64,000 nucleotides of DNA from Aquimarina aggregata (GTDB lineage Bacteria > Bacteroidota > Bacteroidia > Flavobacteriales > Flavobacteriaceae), in assembly GCF_001632745.1 (NCBI RefSeq), contig NZ_LQRT01000001.1, forward strand, positions 248,001-312,000, written 5' to 3'. This document shows, one piece after another, positions 57,339-64,000 of the stretch. The position numbers and the translations under genes were made by a program. Within the stretch, counting starts at the first letter, position 1. The number at the start of each line of letters is the position of its first letter. Below the pieces are notes generated by a model. The model made no database searches and had not been told where the DNA came from. It worked only from the letters and a program-made list of their open reading frames with translations.

Positions 57339-57346
57339 TATTTTTG
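57339..57346 (+). promoter_or_regulatory. -7 element of the GAF-domain gene
   Basis: TATTTTTG is a full TAnnTTTG match, with TTG at 57319-57321 upstream at a 17-base spacing. It lies inside the longer TTG-started reading frame, so translation from that TTG is unlikely and the ATG at 57364 is preferred. Confidence 0.45.
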
Positions 57347-57363
57347 CCGGAAAAATTGAGGGA

Positions 57364-57819
57364 ATGCAATTAGAAGATTTAAAACCCGATGTAACGGGCA
57401 TACTTACCAATGAAGATGTATCAATAACCGAAAGACTTAATCAAATATGTCATTTCTTAAAAGATAACGTTGACCACTATGACTGGGTAGGTTTTTATTT
57501 TAAGAATGGAGACAAAGACGAATTAAAATTACGCACCTATGCTGGATTAGAAACAGATCATGTAATTATTCCTTTTGGCAAAGGAATTTGTGGTCAGGTA
57601 GCTGTTTCAAACGAAAACTTTGTTGTCCCTGATGTAAAGGCACAAGACAACTATATTGCCTGCAGCATTAACGTAAAATCTGAAATCGTTGTTCCATTAT
57701 TTAAAAATGGCGAAAACATAGGGCAGATCGATATTGATTCTGACACTATTGATCCATTTAAAAAAGAGGACGAACGCTTTCTAGAGTTTGTAAATCAAGA
57801 AGTCTCTAAAATACTTTAA
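57364..57819 (+). CDS. GAF-domain protein, likely free methionine-R-sulfoxide reductase-like
   Basis: 151 residues from the ATG at 57364. The single GAF domain shows HYDWVGFYFKNGD, then IPFGKGICGQVAVSNENFVV, QDNYIACSINVKSEIVV and GQIDIDSDTIDPF. This is the pattern of fRMsr proteins, which reduce free methionine-R-sulfoxide. Of the three cysteines usually discussed for the family, two are visible (GICGQ and YIACS); the middle one reads as another residue. Reductase activity is thus likely but not certain. It converges with galT, with an 11-base gap. Confidence 0.8.
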   Translation: MQLEDLKPDVTGILTNEDVSITERLNQICHFLKDNVDHYDWVGFYFKNGDKDELKLRTYAGLETDHVIIPFGKGICGQVAVSNENFVVPDVKAQDNYIACSINVKSEIVVPLFKNGENIGQIDIDSDTIDPFKKEDERFLEFVNQEVSKIL

Positions 57820-57830
57820 CATTAAAATTA

Positions 57831-58871
57831 TTACAATACAGTAGTATAATGCTCATCACTTTGAGATCTAATCTTTTGTGCTGCTTGTTCTGCTGTGATA
57901 TCCCTTTGAGGATCTGCAAACATTTCATACCCCACCATAAATTTCTTTACTGTTGAAGATCTTAATAATGGTGGGTAGAAAGACATGTGCATATGCCATT
58001 CTTCATATGAACCACCATCGGTAGGAGCTTGATGAATCCCAGCAGAATAAGGAAATGAAGTCTTAAAAACATTATCGTACTTAGTGGTTAATTTTTTAAT
58101 GATTTCTGCAAAATTATACGCCTCTGTTGTTGTTAATTCACTTATATCCTTAACCTTTCTACGAGGTATAATCATTGTTTCATAAGGCCAAACTGCCCAA
58201 TATGGTACAAGTGCAACAAAATCATCATTTTCGATAAGAATTCTCTCCTTCAATGCCAATTCTTGATCTAAATAAGCTCCTAGAAGAGATTTTTTATGAG
58301 TTTGCCAAAACTCTTTTTGTCTTTCTGTTTTCTTCGAAATTTCGCCCGGAATAGATCTTTGTGCCCAAATTTGTCCATGCGGATGCGGATTACTACATCC
58401 CATTACTGCTCCTTTATTTTCAAAGATTTGCACATAATTTATACCTTCTAATTCTCCTAACAAAAGAAACTCTTTCTGCCACAATTGTACAACATCAGTA
58501 ATTTCTTCTACCTTCATTACGGGCAGCGTAAGCGCGTGATTAGGAGAAAAACAAATTACTTTACAAATACCACTCTCGGATTTAGCTTTTAACAAACCAT
58601 CTGTAAAATCTACTTCTGGCACTTCTTTTAGTAAAGCCGCAAAATCGTTGGTAAAAGAATATGGTTTCTTATAATCGGGATTTACTTCTCCGTTGGCTCT
58701 GGTATTAGTAGGGCACAAGTAACATTCTGAATCATAAGATTCTTGAGAAAATTTTGCAGGTTCTTCATTCTTTCCCTGCCAAGGTCTTTTTGTTCTGTGG
58801 GGTGATACTAATACCCACTCTCCAGTTAATATATTATATCTCTTATGAGGATTATCATTAAAATCTTGCAT
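57831..58871 (-). CDS. galT: galactose-1-phosphate uridylyltransferase
   Basis: 346 residues. The zinc ligands SECYLCPTN and the HIT-type nucleophile site SNPHPHGQIWAQ are present, with the C-terminal HMHMSFYPPLLRS helping the metal site. The enzyme exchanges UMP between UDP-glucose and galactose-1-phosphate in the Leloir pathway. It lies 4 bases downstream of galK. Confidence 0.95.
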   Translation of the reverse strand: MQDFNDNPHKRYNILTGEWVLVSPHRTKRPWQGKNEEPAKFSQESYDSECYLCPTNTRANGEVNPDYKKPYSFTNDFAALLKEVPEVDFTDGLLKAKSESGICKVICFSPNHALTLPVMKVEEITDVVQLWQKEFLLLGELEGINYVQIFENKGAVMGCSNPHPHGQIWAQRSIPGEISKKTERQKEFWQTHKKSLLGAYLDQELALKERILIENDDFVALVPYWAVWPYETMIIPRRKVKDISELTTTEAYNFAEIIKKLTTKYDNVFKTSFPYSAGIHQAPTDGGSYEEWHMHMSFYPPLLRSSTVKKFMVGYEMFADPQRDITAEQAAQKIRSQSDEHYTTVL

Positions 58872-58875
58872 TATT

Positions 58876-60048
58876 TTATTTTTGTATTGATGTTCCTTGA
58901 CTCGGTACTGTTATAAACGAAGTTAAATCAATATTAAATTGCTCTTTATATGCTTTTTTGACAACAGGTAAATATGCATCTATGTGATCTTTGTGAATTA
59001 AATTGATTGTACAACCACCAAAACCACCACCCATCATTCTAGATCCAATGATTTGGTCATTGCCTTCTGAAAAATCAACTAAAAAATCCAATTCTTTACA
59101 ACTTACTTCATACTCATACTGAAGTCCTCTATGTGACTTATACATGAGATTTCCAAACATTTCTAAATCACCTTTTTCTAAACATTCTGAAGCCCGAAGA
59201 ACTCTATCATTCTCTTGTATAACATACAATGCTCTTCCATAAAGTTTAGAAGACAACTTATCTTTATACTCATCTAATAAACTCTTTGTAACATCTCTTA
59301 AGGATTTTACCTGTTTATTTTCTTTGGCGATTACAGAAATTACTTCTTCACATTCTTCTCGACGTGTATTGTACTCACTAGAAGCCAGATTGTGTGACAC
59401 ATTTGTATTCAATAATAAAATTTTATACGGTTCAAAATTAGCATCTATCAATCGATGTTCTTGATTTTTACAATCTAATAGAATGACTTTTTGATCTTCA
59501 CTCATTACCGAAGCAAATTGATCCATAATCCCACATTTTGTACCAACGTAAGTATGCTCAGCTCTTTGTGACAGTTCTACCAGAGCAATTTTTGGTAAAT
59601 CAAGATTAAAAAGCTCATTAAGCCCAAAAGCTAAACCACATTCTAAGGCAGCAGAAGAGCTTACTCCCGCGCCAATTGGCAATTCACTTTTTACAATGCA
59701 GTTAAAACCTTTTACCCCATTTGTAATCTGAAGTAATTCATTTATTACGCCTAGGATATAATTCTCCCATTCTACAGTACTAGGAGATACATTCTCTAAA
59801 TCAAAAACTAAATGTTTATCATACGAAACGCTATATACATTACATTGAGATTCTGAACCATTAGCTTCAAAAGAAAATACAATTTTTTTATCTATGGCCG
59901 TAGGCAACACAAAGCCATTATTATAATCTGTATGCTCCCCTATGAAATTAATTCGCCCTGGAGACACTACTTTTAACTCTTCCTTAAAATTTGAAACAAA
60001 CGATTTATGTTCTCCACTCATTTCCTCAATAGATTTATCTTTTACCAT
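58876..60048 (-). CDS. galK: galactokinase
   Basis: 390 residues from the ATG at 60048; a Met nine residues in would also serve. The galactokinase signature GRINFIGEHTDYNNGFVLPT, the ATP motif PIGAGVSSSAALECGL and the GHMP C-terminal motif GSRMMGGGFGGCTINLI are all intact. It makes galactose-1-phosphate, which galT then uses. Its -7 element (TATATTTG at 60105-60112) lies in a strong inverted repeat, so repression by the divergent NrtR-like regulator is likely. Confidence 0.96.
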   Translation of the reverse strand: MVKDKSIEEMSGEHKSFVSNFKEELKVVSPGRINFIGEHTDYNNGFVLPTAIDKKIVFSFEANGSESQCNVYSVSYDKHLVFDLENVSPSTVEWENYILGVINELLQITNGVKGFNCIVKSELPIGAGVSSSAALECGLAFGLNELFNLDLPKIALVELSQRAEHTYVGTKCGIMDQFASVMSEDQKVILLDCKNQEHRLIDANFEPYKILLLNTNVSHNLASSEYNTRREECEEVISVIAKENKQVKSLRDVTKSLLDEYKDKLSSKLYGRALYVIQENDRVLRASECLEKGDLEMFGNLMYKSHRGLQYEYEVSCKELDFLVDFSEGNDQIIGSRMMGGGFGGCTINLIHKDHIDAYLPVVKKAYKEQFNIDLTSFITVPSQGTSIQK

Positions 60049-60104
60049 TTTAAATTTCTTAACATCAAAAATGAAATTACACTGTTTTTTTCTATAAAAA
60101 AAGA

Positions 60105-60112
60105 CAAATATA
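60105..60112 (-). promoter_or_regulatory. -7 element of galK
   Basis: TATATTTG on the minus strand, a full TAnnTTTG match, 57 bases upstream of the galK ATG and overlapping the left arm of the inverted repeat at 60107-60141. No clear -33 element. Confidence 0.5.
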
Positions 60113-60141
60113 ATAAATGTAAAAAATACGTTTATTATATT
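60107..60141. promoter_or_regulatory. inverted-repeat operator between galK and the NrtR-like regulator
   Basis: 15-bp arms (AATATAATAAATGTA and TACGTTTATTATATT) pair at 14 of 15 positions across 5 A's. It overlaps the galK -7 element in the divergent intergenic region. Confidence 0.65.
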
Positions 60142-60207
60142 AGAACTATATTTTTCCTTATTTTGTCATTAAAACCAATAAATACATGAAAACACACTTA
60201 CCACACA

Positions 60208-60894
60208 ATGGACTTATATAGTAATAAAGATAAATTTTACGTTGCCGTGGATTGTATAATTTTCGGTTTTGATAATGAGAAATTAAAGTTACTAGTTTTT
60301 AATAGAAAAATAGATCCTTTCATAGGCTCATTGTCATTAATTGGTAGTTTTGTAAAAATTGGTGAAAGTGTTTCGGATGCTTCTATACGAATTCTAAAAG
60401 AATTTACTGGCTTAGAAAACGTTTACATGAAAGAGCTAAAAACATATAGTTCTGTTGATAGAGATCCTGGATATCGTTGTATTTCTGTTGCCCAATACGC
60501 ACTAATTTATGTGAATGACACTATTAACAAGTTAGTAGAAGAAAAGGGCGCTAAATGGTATGAAATAGATAACGTTCCCGAATTAATACTGGATCATAAT
60601 GAGATGACTATTGATGCTCTTAAACGTATCGAACAGATTGCCCGATATAAACCAATAGGGTTTGAACTATTACCAAAGAAATTTACTTTACCCAAATTAC
60701 AAAAACTTTATGAAGCGATTTATAGAAGGAAATTAGATCCTCGAAATTTTAGAAAAAAAATTCTTTCATTCGATATTATCATAAAATTAGAAGAAAAAGA
60801 TCGAACAGGTTCTAAAAAAGGTGCTTTCCTTTATAAATTTGACCATACCAAATACAAAAAATTACAAAAATCAGGATTTGATTTTGAAATATAA
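60208..60894 (+). CDS. Nudix-type (NrtR/AraR-like) transcriptional regulator
   Basis: 228 residues. The N-terminal Nudix fold (FYVAVDCIIFGFDNEKLKLL; GSLSLIGSFVKIGESVSDAS) lacks a full catalytic Nudix box (the usual REUxEE Glu set is broken in ASIRILKEFTGLEN), so it is a ligand-binding domain. The C-terminal winged helix (FTLPKLQKLYEAIYRRKLD; RNFRKKILSFDIIIKLEE) binds DNA. Regulators of this type in Bacteroidota control sugar genes in response to sugars. Divergence from galK suggests galactose control. Confidence 0.88.
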   Translation: MDLYSNKDKFYVAVDCIIFGFDNEKLKLLVFNRKIDPFIGSLSLIGSFVKIGESVSDASIRILKEFTGLENVYMKELKTYSSVDRDPGYRCISVAQYALIYVNDTINKLVEEKGAKWYEIDNVPELILDHNEMTIDALKRIEQIARYKPIGFELLPKKFTLPKLQKLYEAIYRRKLDPRNFRKKILSFDIIIKLEEKDRTGSKKGAFLYKFDHTKYKKLQKSGFDFEI

Positions 60895-60929
60895 TATCCA
60901 CCTAAATTTTTGATAAAAAAAACAATAAA

Positions 60930-61946
60930 ATGCAATCGCTTTTAGAAAAGATATACAACCTACAGGACATTCACACCATATCTAAGCATGAACAAATCGT
61001 ATTAGGAATCATTGATGCTATAGATGCTGGAGTTCTCAAAGTTGGCGACAAATTACCATCTATCAACCAAATGGTAACAGAAGTTGGATATGCTCGAAAA
61101 ACATTTGTAAAAGCATATACCGAGTTAAAAGAACGAGGACTGGTAGAATCTAAAAACCTAAAAGGATATTATATTATAAGTGAAGAAACGAACGTCACAC
61201 TAAAAGTTGCTTTAATACTATTTGCCTACCATAGCTTTCAGGAAGATTTTTACAACACATTCAGAAAAGAGTTAGGAAAAAAATATCATATCGATATATT
61301 CTTTCATCACACCAATCTTACCCTTTTTAAAACTATAATGGATAATATTTCGCGTAAATATGGAATGTATGTAATTGCCCCTATACAAGCTCCTGAAATA
61401 ACTCCTCTTTTGAAAAAAATACCTGCTGATCGATTGTTATTAATTGATCGCTATTTAAAAATGCCAAAAGATTACTCATATATCAGTCAAGAATTTGAAG
61501 ATATCACATATCAAAAGTTAGTTGAACTAACACCAAGAATCAAAAAATATGATCGCTTTGTACTTTTCTTCAAAGAAAAATCAGATTACCCACCTCAAAT
61601 CCTATCTGCTTTTAATAGATTTATAAAAGACTATAATGTAAATGGATCTGTGGTAGAAAATTATGAATCAAATACACTAAAAAAGAAGACCGCATATTTC
61701 TCAATTGGTGATAACCACCTTTGGAAAGTACTAAAAGATGCTCGAAAATCAGAGTACCGAATGGGTACTGATATTGGTATTATTACTTATAATGATAATA
61801 TTATTAAAGAAATTGCTTTTGGAGGAATCACAACAATTTCGACTGATTTTGAAATTATGGCAAAAAAAGCCGCAACTTTTGTCAAGGAACGTAATTTAAT
61901 TCAAGAAATTACACCAACCTATCTACGTCAAAGAAATTCTTTATAG
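60930..61946 (+). CDS. GntR-type regulator with periplasmic-binding-protein-like sensor
   Basis: 338 residues. An N-terminal GntR winged helix (IIDAIDAGVLKVGDKLPSIN; VGYARKTFVKAYTELKERGL) is joined to a LacI/sugar-binding-like effector domain of about 240 residues (VALILFAYHSFQEDFYNTF; MGTDIGIITYNDNIIKEIA; GITTISTDFEIMAKKAATF). This fusion is common next to SusCD polysaccharide loci. It is 35 bases after the NrtR-like gene, probably in one transcript, and precedes the SusC gene. Confidence 0.88.
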   Translation: MQSLLEKIYNLQDIHTISKHEQIVLGIIDAIDAGVLKVGDKLPSINQMVTEVGYARKTFVKAYTELKERGLVESKNLKGYYIISEETNVTLKVALILFAYHSFQEDFYNTFRKELGKKYHIDIFFHHTNLTLFKTIMDNISRKYGMYVIAPIQAPEITPLLKKIPADRLLLIDRYLKMPKDYSYISQEFEDITYQKLVELTPRIKKYDRFVLFFKEKSDYPPQILSAFNRFIKDYNVNGSVVENYESNTLKKKTAYFSIGDNHLWKVLKDARKSEYRMGTDIGIITYNDNIIKEIAFGGITTISTDFEIMAKKAATFVKERNLIQEITPTYLRQRNSL

Positions 61947-62291
61947 TTTTTTTGCTTACACAATCAATCAAAGGCATAAACCCTTAAAAATCAAAAAGAA
62001 AGGGATTTACGCCATTTCACCGAAAATCAATACCAGTTAATCAATAACTCAATTTTCCTAGAGAAAGTATTTTCTTACTATTCCTAAAAAAACAGATGTT
62101 AAAAAATCATAATATTTTAACATAATAAATATGATATTCTTTATTTTGTAAAATAAAAATTAATTTTTTCTAAAATATTATTCTATATTTGCACAGTAGC
62201 ATAGTGTATCATAGCATGAATTATACTAGTACACTTATACACTTTCTAAATACTTAAAGAAGTTAAATTTTTATCAACAAACACAAATCGT
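61947..62291. other. non-coding leader region of the susC-type gene
   Basis: A 345-base gap without a gene. It holds the -7 element at 62184-62191 and an A/T-rich leader of about 100 bases. No riboswitch-like structure was recognised. Confidence 0.45.
62184..62191 (+). promoter_or_regulatory. -7 element of the SusC-type gene
   Basis: TATATTTG, a full TAnnTTTG match, 101 bases before the ATG. The -33 element is weak, as expected for an activated promoter. Confidence 0.5.
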
Positions 62292-64000
62292 ATGGATCAA
62301 AAAACATTCACTGGTTTTATAATGTTTTTATTCGGGCTCATCACTACTGTTTATTCACAACAAACAGTAACTGGTACAGTAACTGAATCACAAGGCCCTT
62401 TACCTGGGGTAAACATTGTAATAAAAGGGACCCAAAATGGAACAACCACAGATTTTGATGGTAACTACACATTATCAGATGTGAACAATGATGCTGTTCT
62501 AGTCTTTAGTTATATTGGGTTTATAACCAAAGAAGTTCCTGTTGCGGGACAGACAATAATCGATGTTACATTAGAAGAAGATGCAGCGGCCTTAGACGAA
62601 ATTATAGTTGTAGGTTATGGTACGCAGTCAAAACGAGAAGTCACTGGGGCAATTTCGCAGATAAAATCAAAAGATATCGCCCAAGTAGTTGTAGCAAACC
62701 CAACCGCCGCTCTGCAAGGTAAATTAGCTGGTGTGCAAGTTGAAAGTGCAGGTGGAGCTCCTGGTAGTGCAACAAATGTTTTTGTAAGAGGGGTTAGCTC
62801 TTTAACAAATTCTTTTCCGTTATACGTAGTTGATGGTACAGTAGTAGATGATATTGTCTTCTTAAACCCTAAAGACATTATCGATTTACAAGTATTAAAA
62901 GATGCTACCTCTGCTGCTATTTATGGTACAAGAGCTGCAAATGGAGTAATTATAATTACAACAAATAGAGGTAAAAAAAATTCGTCTCCTACAGTTAATG
63001 TTGATATTAGAGGCGGGATAAATACCCAAGCTAAGGAATTAGATTTATTAAACGGATCAGAATACATTCAATTTCTAAATCAAAGAAGAGTAAATGACGG
63101 ACTCGCTGGAAACATAGTAGATCCAGGAATAGATACCGATTTTCAAGATTTAACTATTAATTCTGGAGCCATACAAGATTATGGGTTTAATATTTCTGCG
63201 GGTAATGACGATTCTTCGTATTACTTTTCTGCTAATTATTATAATGAAGAAGGTTTGTTGATTAGTGAAGATTTCCAGAGAATAAATGCTCGTCTAAACA
63301 GTCAATTTCAAATAGGAAAGTTTAAAATTCAAGAATCTTTTGCATTTGCCGAAAACACCTTTACCAGAAACCAATCTTTTGGTAACCAAGGTCCAACATT
63401 ACCTATCCTTAACGCATTTAATCCAAATAACGAAGGAGGTTTTGAAGCAGTAGATGGCGATATTTATGGTGTAGGTGGTACAAATAAATTTGCACTTGCC
63501 AATCTATTAGATGACGAAAATACAGAACGTAACTTATTGGGTAATATTAATATTGCCTATGAAATTATTGATGGTTTAACCGCTAAAGTAAACTTTGGTG
63601 TAGATTATAAAAACATCTATCGTAATACATTTCTACCAACTTTCTTTCAAAGTAACACAGATGCTACCAATAATTTAAACGAAGCAAATGATCTTACTGA
63701 AGTGAGAGCAGAGATTTTATCAACCAATGTTGAGCCAAATCTTAATTATAAAAAAGTATTTGGTGATCACTCAGTTGATGTTTTATTAGGTGGAGCACGT
63801 CAGGAGGTAGATTTCAATTCTCTTGCTGTTTATGCTCAAGGACTACCAAGTAATAACATTAGAAACATAGGTAATTTTACAGATCAGGTAGAAAACACTG
63901 GTGGAGGTAAATTCTTATCACGTTTATTTTCTTATTATGCAAGGGTAAACTATAAACTTAAAGATCGATATTTATTTACTGGTATCGTAAGAAGAGATGC
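62292..64000 (+). CDS. SusC/RagA-type TonB-linked outer-membrane receptor (partial, runs off right edge)
   Basis: At least 569 codons from the ATG at 62292 to the window end; the C-terminus is missing. A signal peptide (FLFGLITTVYSQQ) is followed by a carboxypeptidase-like beta-sandwich (VTGTVTESQGPLPGVNIVI; GTTTDFDGNYTLSD), a TonB-box region (LDEIIVVGYGTQ) and the plug (NPTAALQGKLAGVQVESAGG; FPLYVVDGTVVDDIVFLN; ILQVLKDATSAAIYGTRAA-type), then the barrel. SusC proteins form the pore through which SusD-captured oligosaccharides cross the outer membrane. With the galactose genes and two sugar-type regulators upstream, a galactose-containing glycan is a likely substrate, but this is inference; susD lies beyond the window. 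Confidence 0.93.
   Translation, partial: MDQKTFTGFIMFLFGLITTVYSQQTVTGTVTESQGPLPGVNIVIKGTQNGTTTDFDGNYTLSDVNNDAVLVFSYIGFITKEVPVAGQTIIDVTLEEDAAALDEIIVVGYGTQSKREVTGAISQIKSKDIAQVVVANPTAALQGKLAGVQVESAGGAPGSATNVFVRGVSSLTNSFPLYVVDGTVVDDIVFLNPKDIIDLQVLKDATSAAIYGTRAANGVIIITTNRGKKNSSPTVNVDIRGGINTQAKELDLLNGSEYIQFLNQRRVNDGLAGNIVDPGIDTDFQDLTINSGAIQDYGFNISAGNDDSSYYFSANYYNEEGLLISEDFQRINARLNSQFQIGKFKIQESFAFAENTFTRNQSFGNQGPTLPILNAFNPNNEGGFEAVDGDIYGVGGTNKFALANLLDDENTERNLLGNINIAYEIIDGLTAKVNFGVDYKNIYRNTFLPTFFQSNTDATNNLNEANDLTEVRAEILSTNVEPNLNYKKVFGDHSVDVLLGGARQEVDFNSLAVYAQGLPSNNIRNIGNFTDQVENTGGGKFLSRLFSYYARVNYKLKDRYLFTGIVRRD

Noticed and set aside
57319..57363. Longer N-terminus of the GAF protein from a TTG
   Set aside because: A full -7 promoter element lies inside that segment and the ATG at 57364 gives the normal family start.

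Overview
The window is AT-rich DNA from a member of the Bacteroidota, almost certainly a marine Flavobacteriaceae of the Aquimarina type. The evidence is a complete gldKLMN gliding/type IX secretion cluster, a SusC-type TonB-linked receptor, Bacteroidota-style promoters (TTTG, about 20 nt, TAnnTTTG), many lipoproteins, an initiator tRNA without an encoded CCA end, and small GG-leader peptides typical of the phylum. The assignment is inferred from gene content and not from a database match.

Layout. (1) 1-10.9 kb holds cell-envelope and signalling genes on the minus strand: a partial YARHG/DUF3160 lipoprotein, a CapA-like lipoprotein, an AraC regulator, a tandem ABM-domain protein, a TPR/LuxR-type regulator, a tandem SnoaL-like lipoprotein and a Crp/Fnr regulator. 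They are followed by a wrecked IS1380-type transposase and a lipocalin-like lipoprotein. (2) 11.78-22.67 kb is a genomic island. A 40-bp direct repeat made of the 3' half of the initiator tRNA lies at 11782-11821 and again inside the intact tRNA at 22600-22639. Between the copies are five genes and no recognisable integrase: an AAA+ ATPase, a subtilisin-like protease, a TTG-start hybrid two-component regulator with an AraC output domain, a 930-residue protein of unknown function and an HExxH metallopeptidase. Both ends of the island carry a matching CGGTACTT hairpin. A 21-bp-spaced direct repeat sits just upstream of the unknown gene, as expected for an AraC-type output domain. (3) 22.8-30.1 kb encodes a CPXCG protein, an RND efflux operon (membrane fusion protein, pump, TolC), an orphan RiPP-like precursor peptide and a MarR regulator with a palindromic operator. 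(4) 30.3-50 kb is core genome: ABC-F, DUF983, an FAD oxidoreductase, gldN-gldM-gldL-gldK, an arginase-like protein, topA, miaB, a sigma-54 activator, lptE, secG and groES-groEL. (5) 50.2-57.8 kb is mixed: a second orphan RiPP-like peptide, an M43 metalloprotease flanked by a duplicated 3' end of the neighbouring regulator gene, an ScfR-type regulator divergent from malate synthase, a VanX-like dipeptidase, a DUF3347 lipoprotein and a GAF/fRMsr protein. (6) 57.8-64 kb is a galactose locus: galK-galT, a divergent Nudix-type (NrtR-like) regulator, a GntR/periplasmic-binding-type regulator and the start of a SusC receptor that runs off the right edge.

How the genes work together. The gld genes form the motor and core of type IX secretion. 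The galactose genes, two sugar-type regulators and SusC look like a catabolic and uptake locus for a galactose-containing glycan; a strong inverted repeat overlaps the galK promoter. The ScfR regulator and malate synthase form a glyoxylate-shunt control unit with a palindrome touching the malate synthase -33 element; isocitrate lyase is not adjacent. The island is the best candidate for an undescribed system: two different proteases, an ATPase, a membrane sensor and a large unknown protein, carried by an apparently non-autonomous element in an essential tRNA gene.
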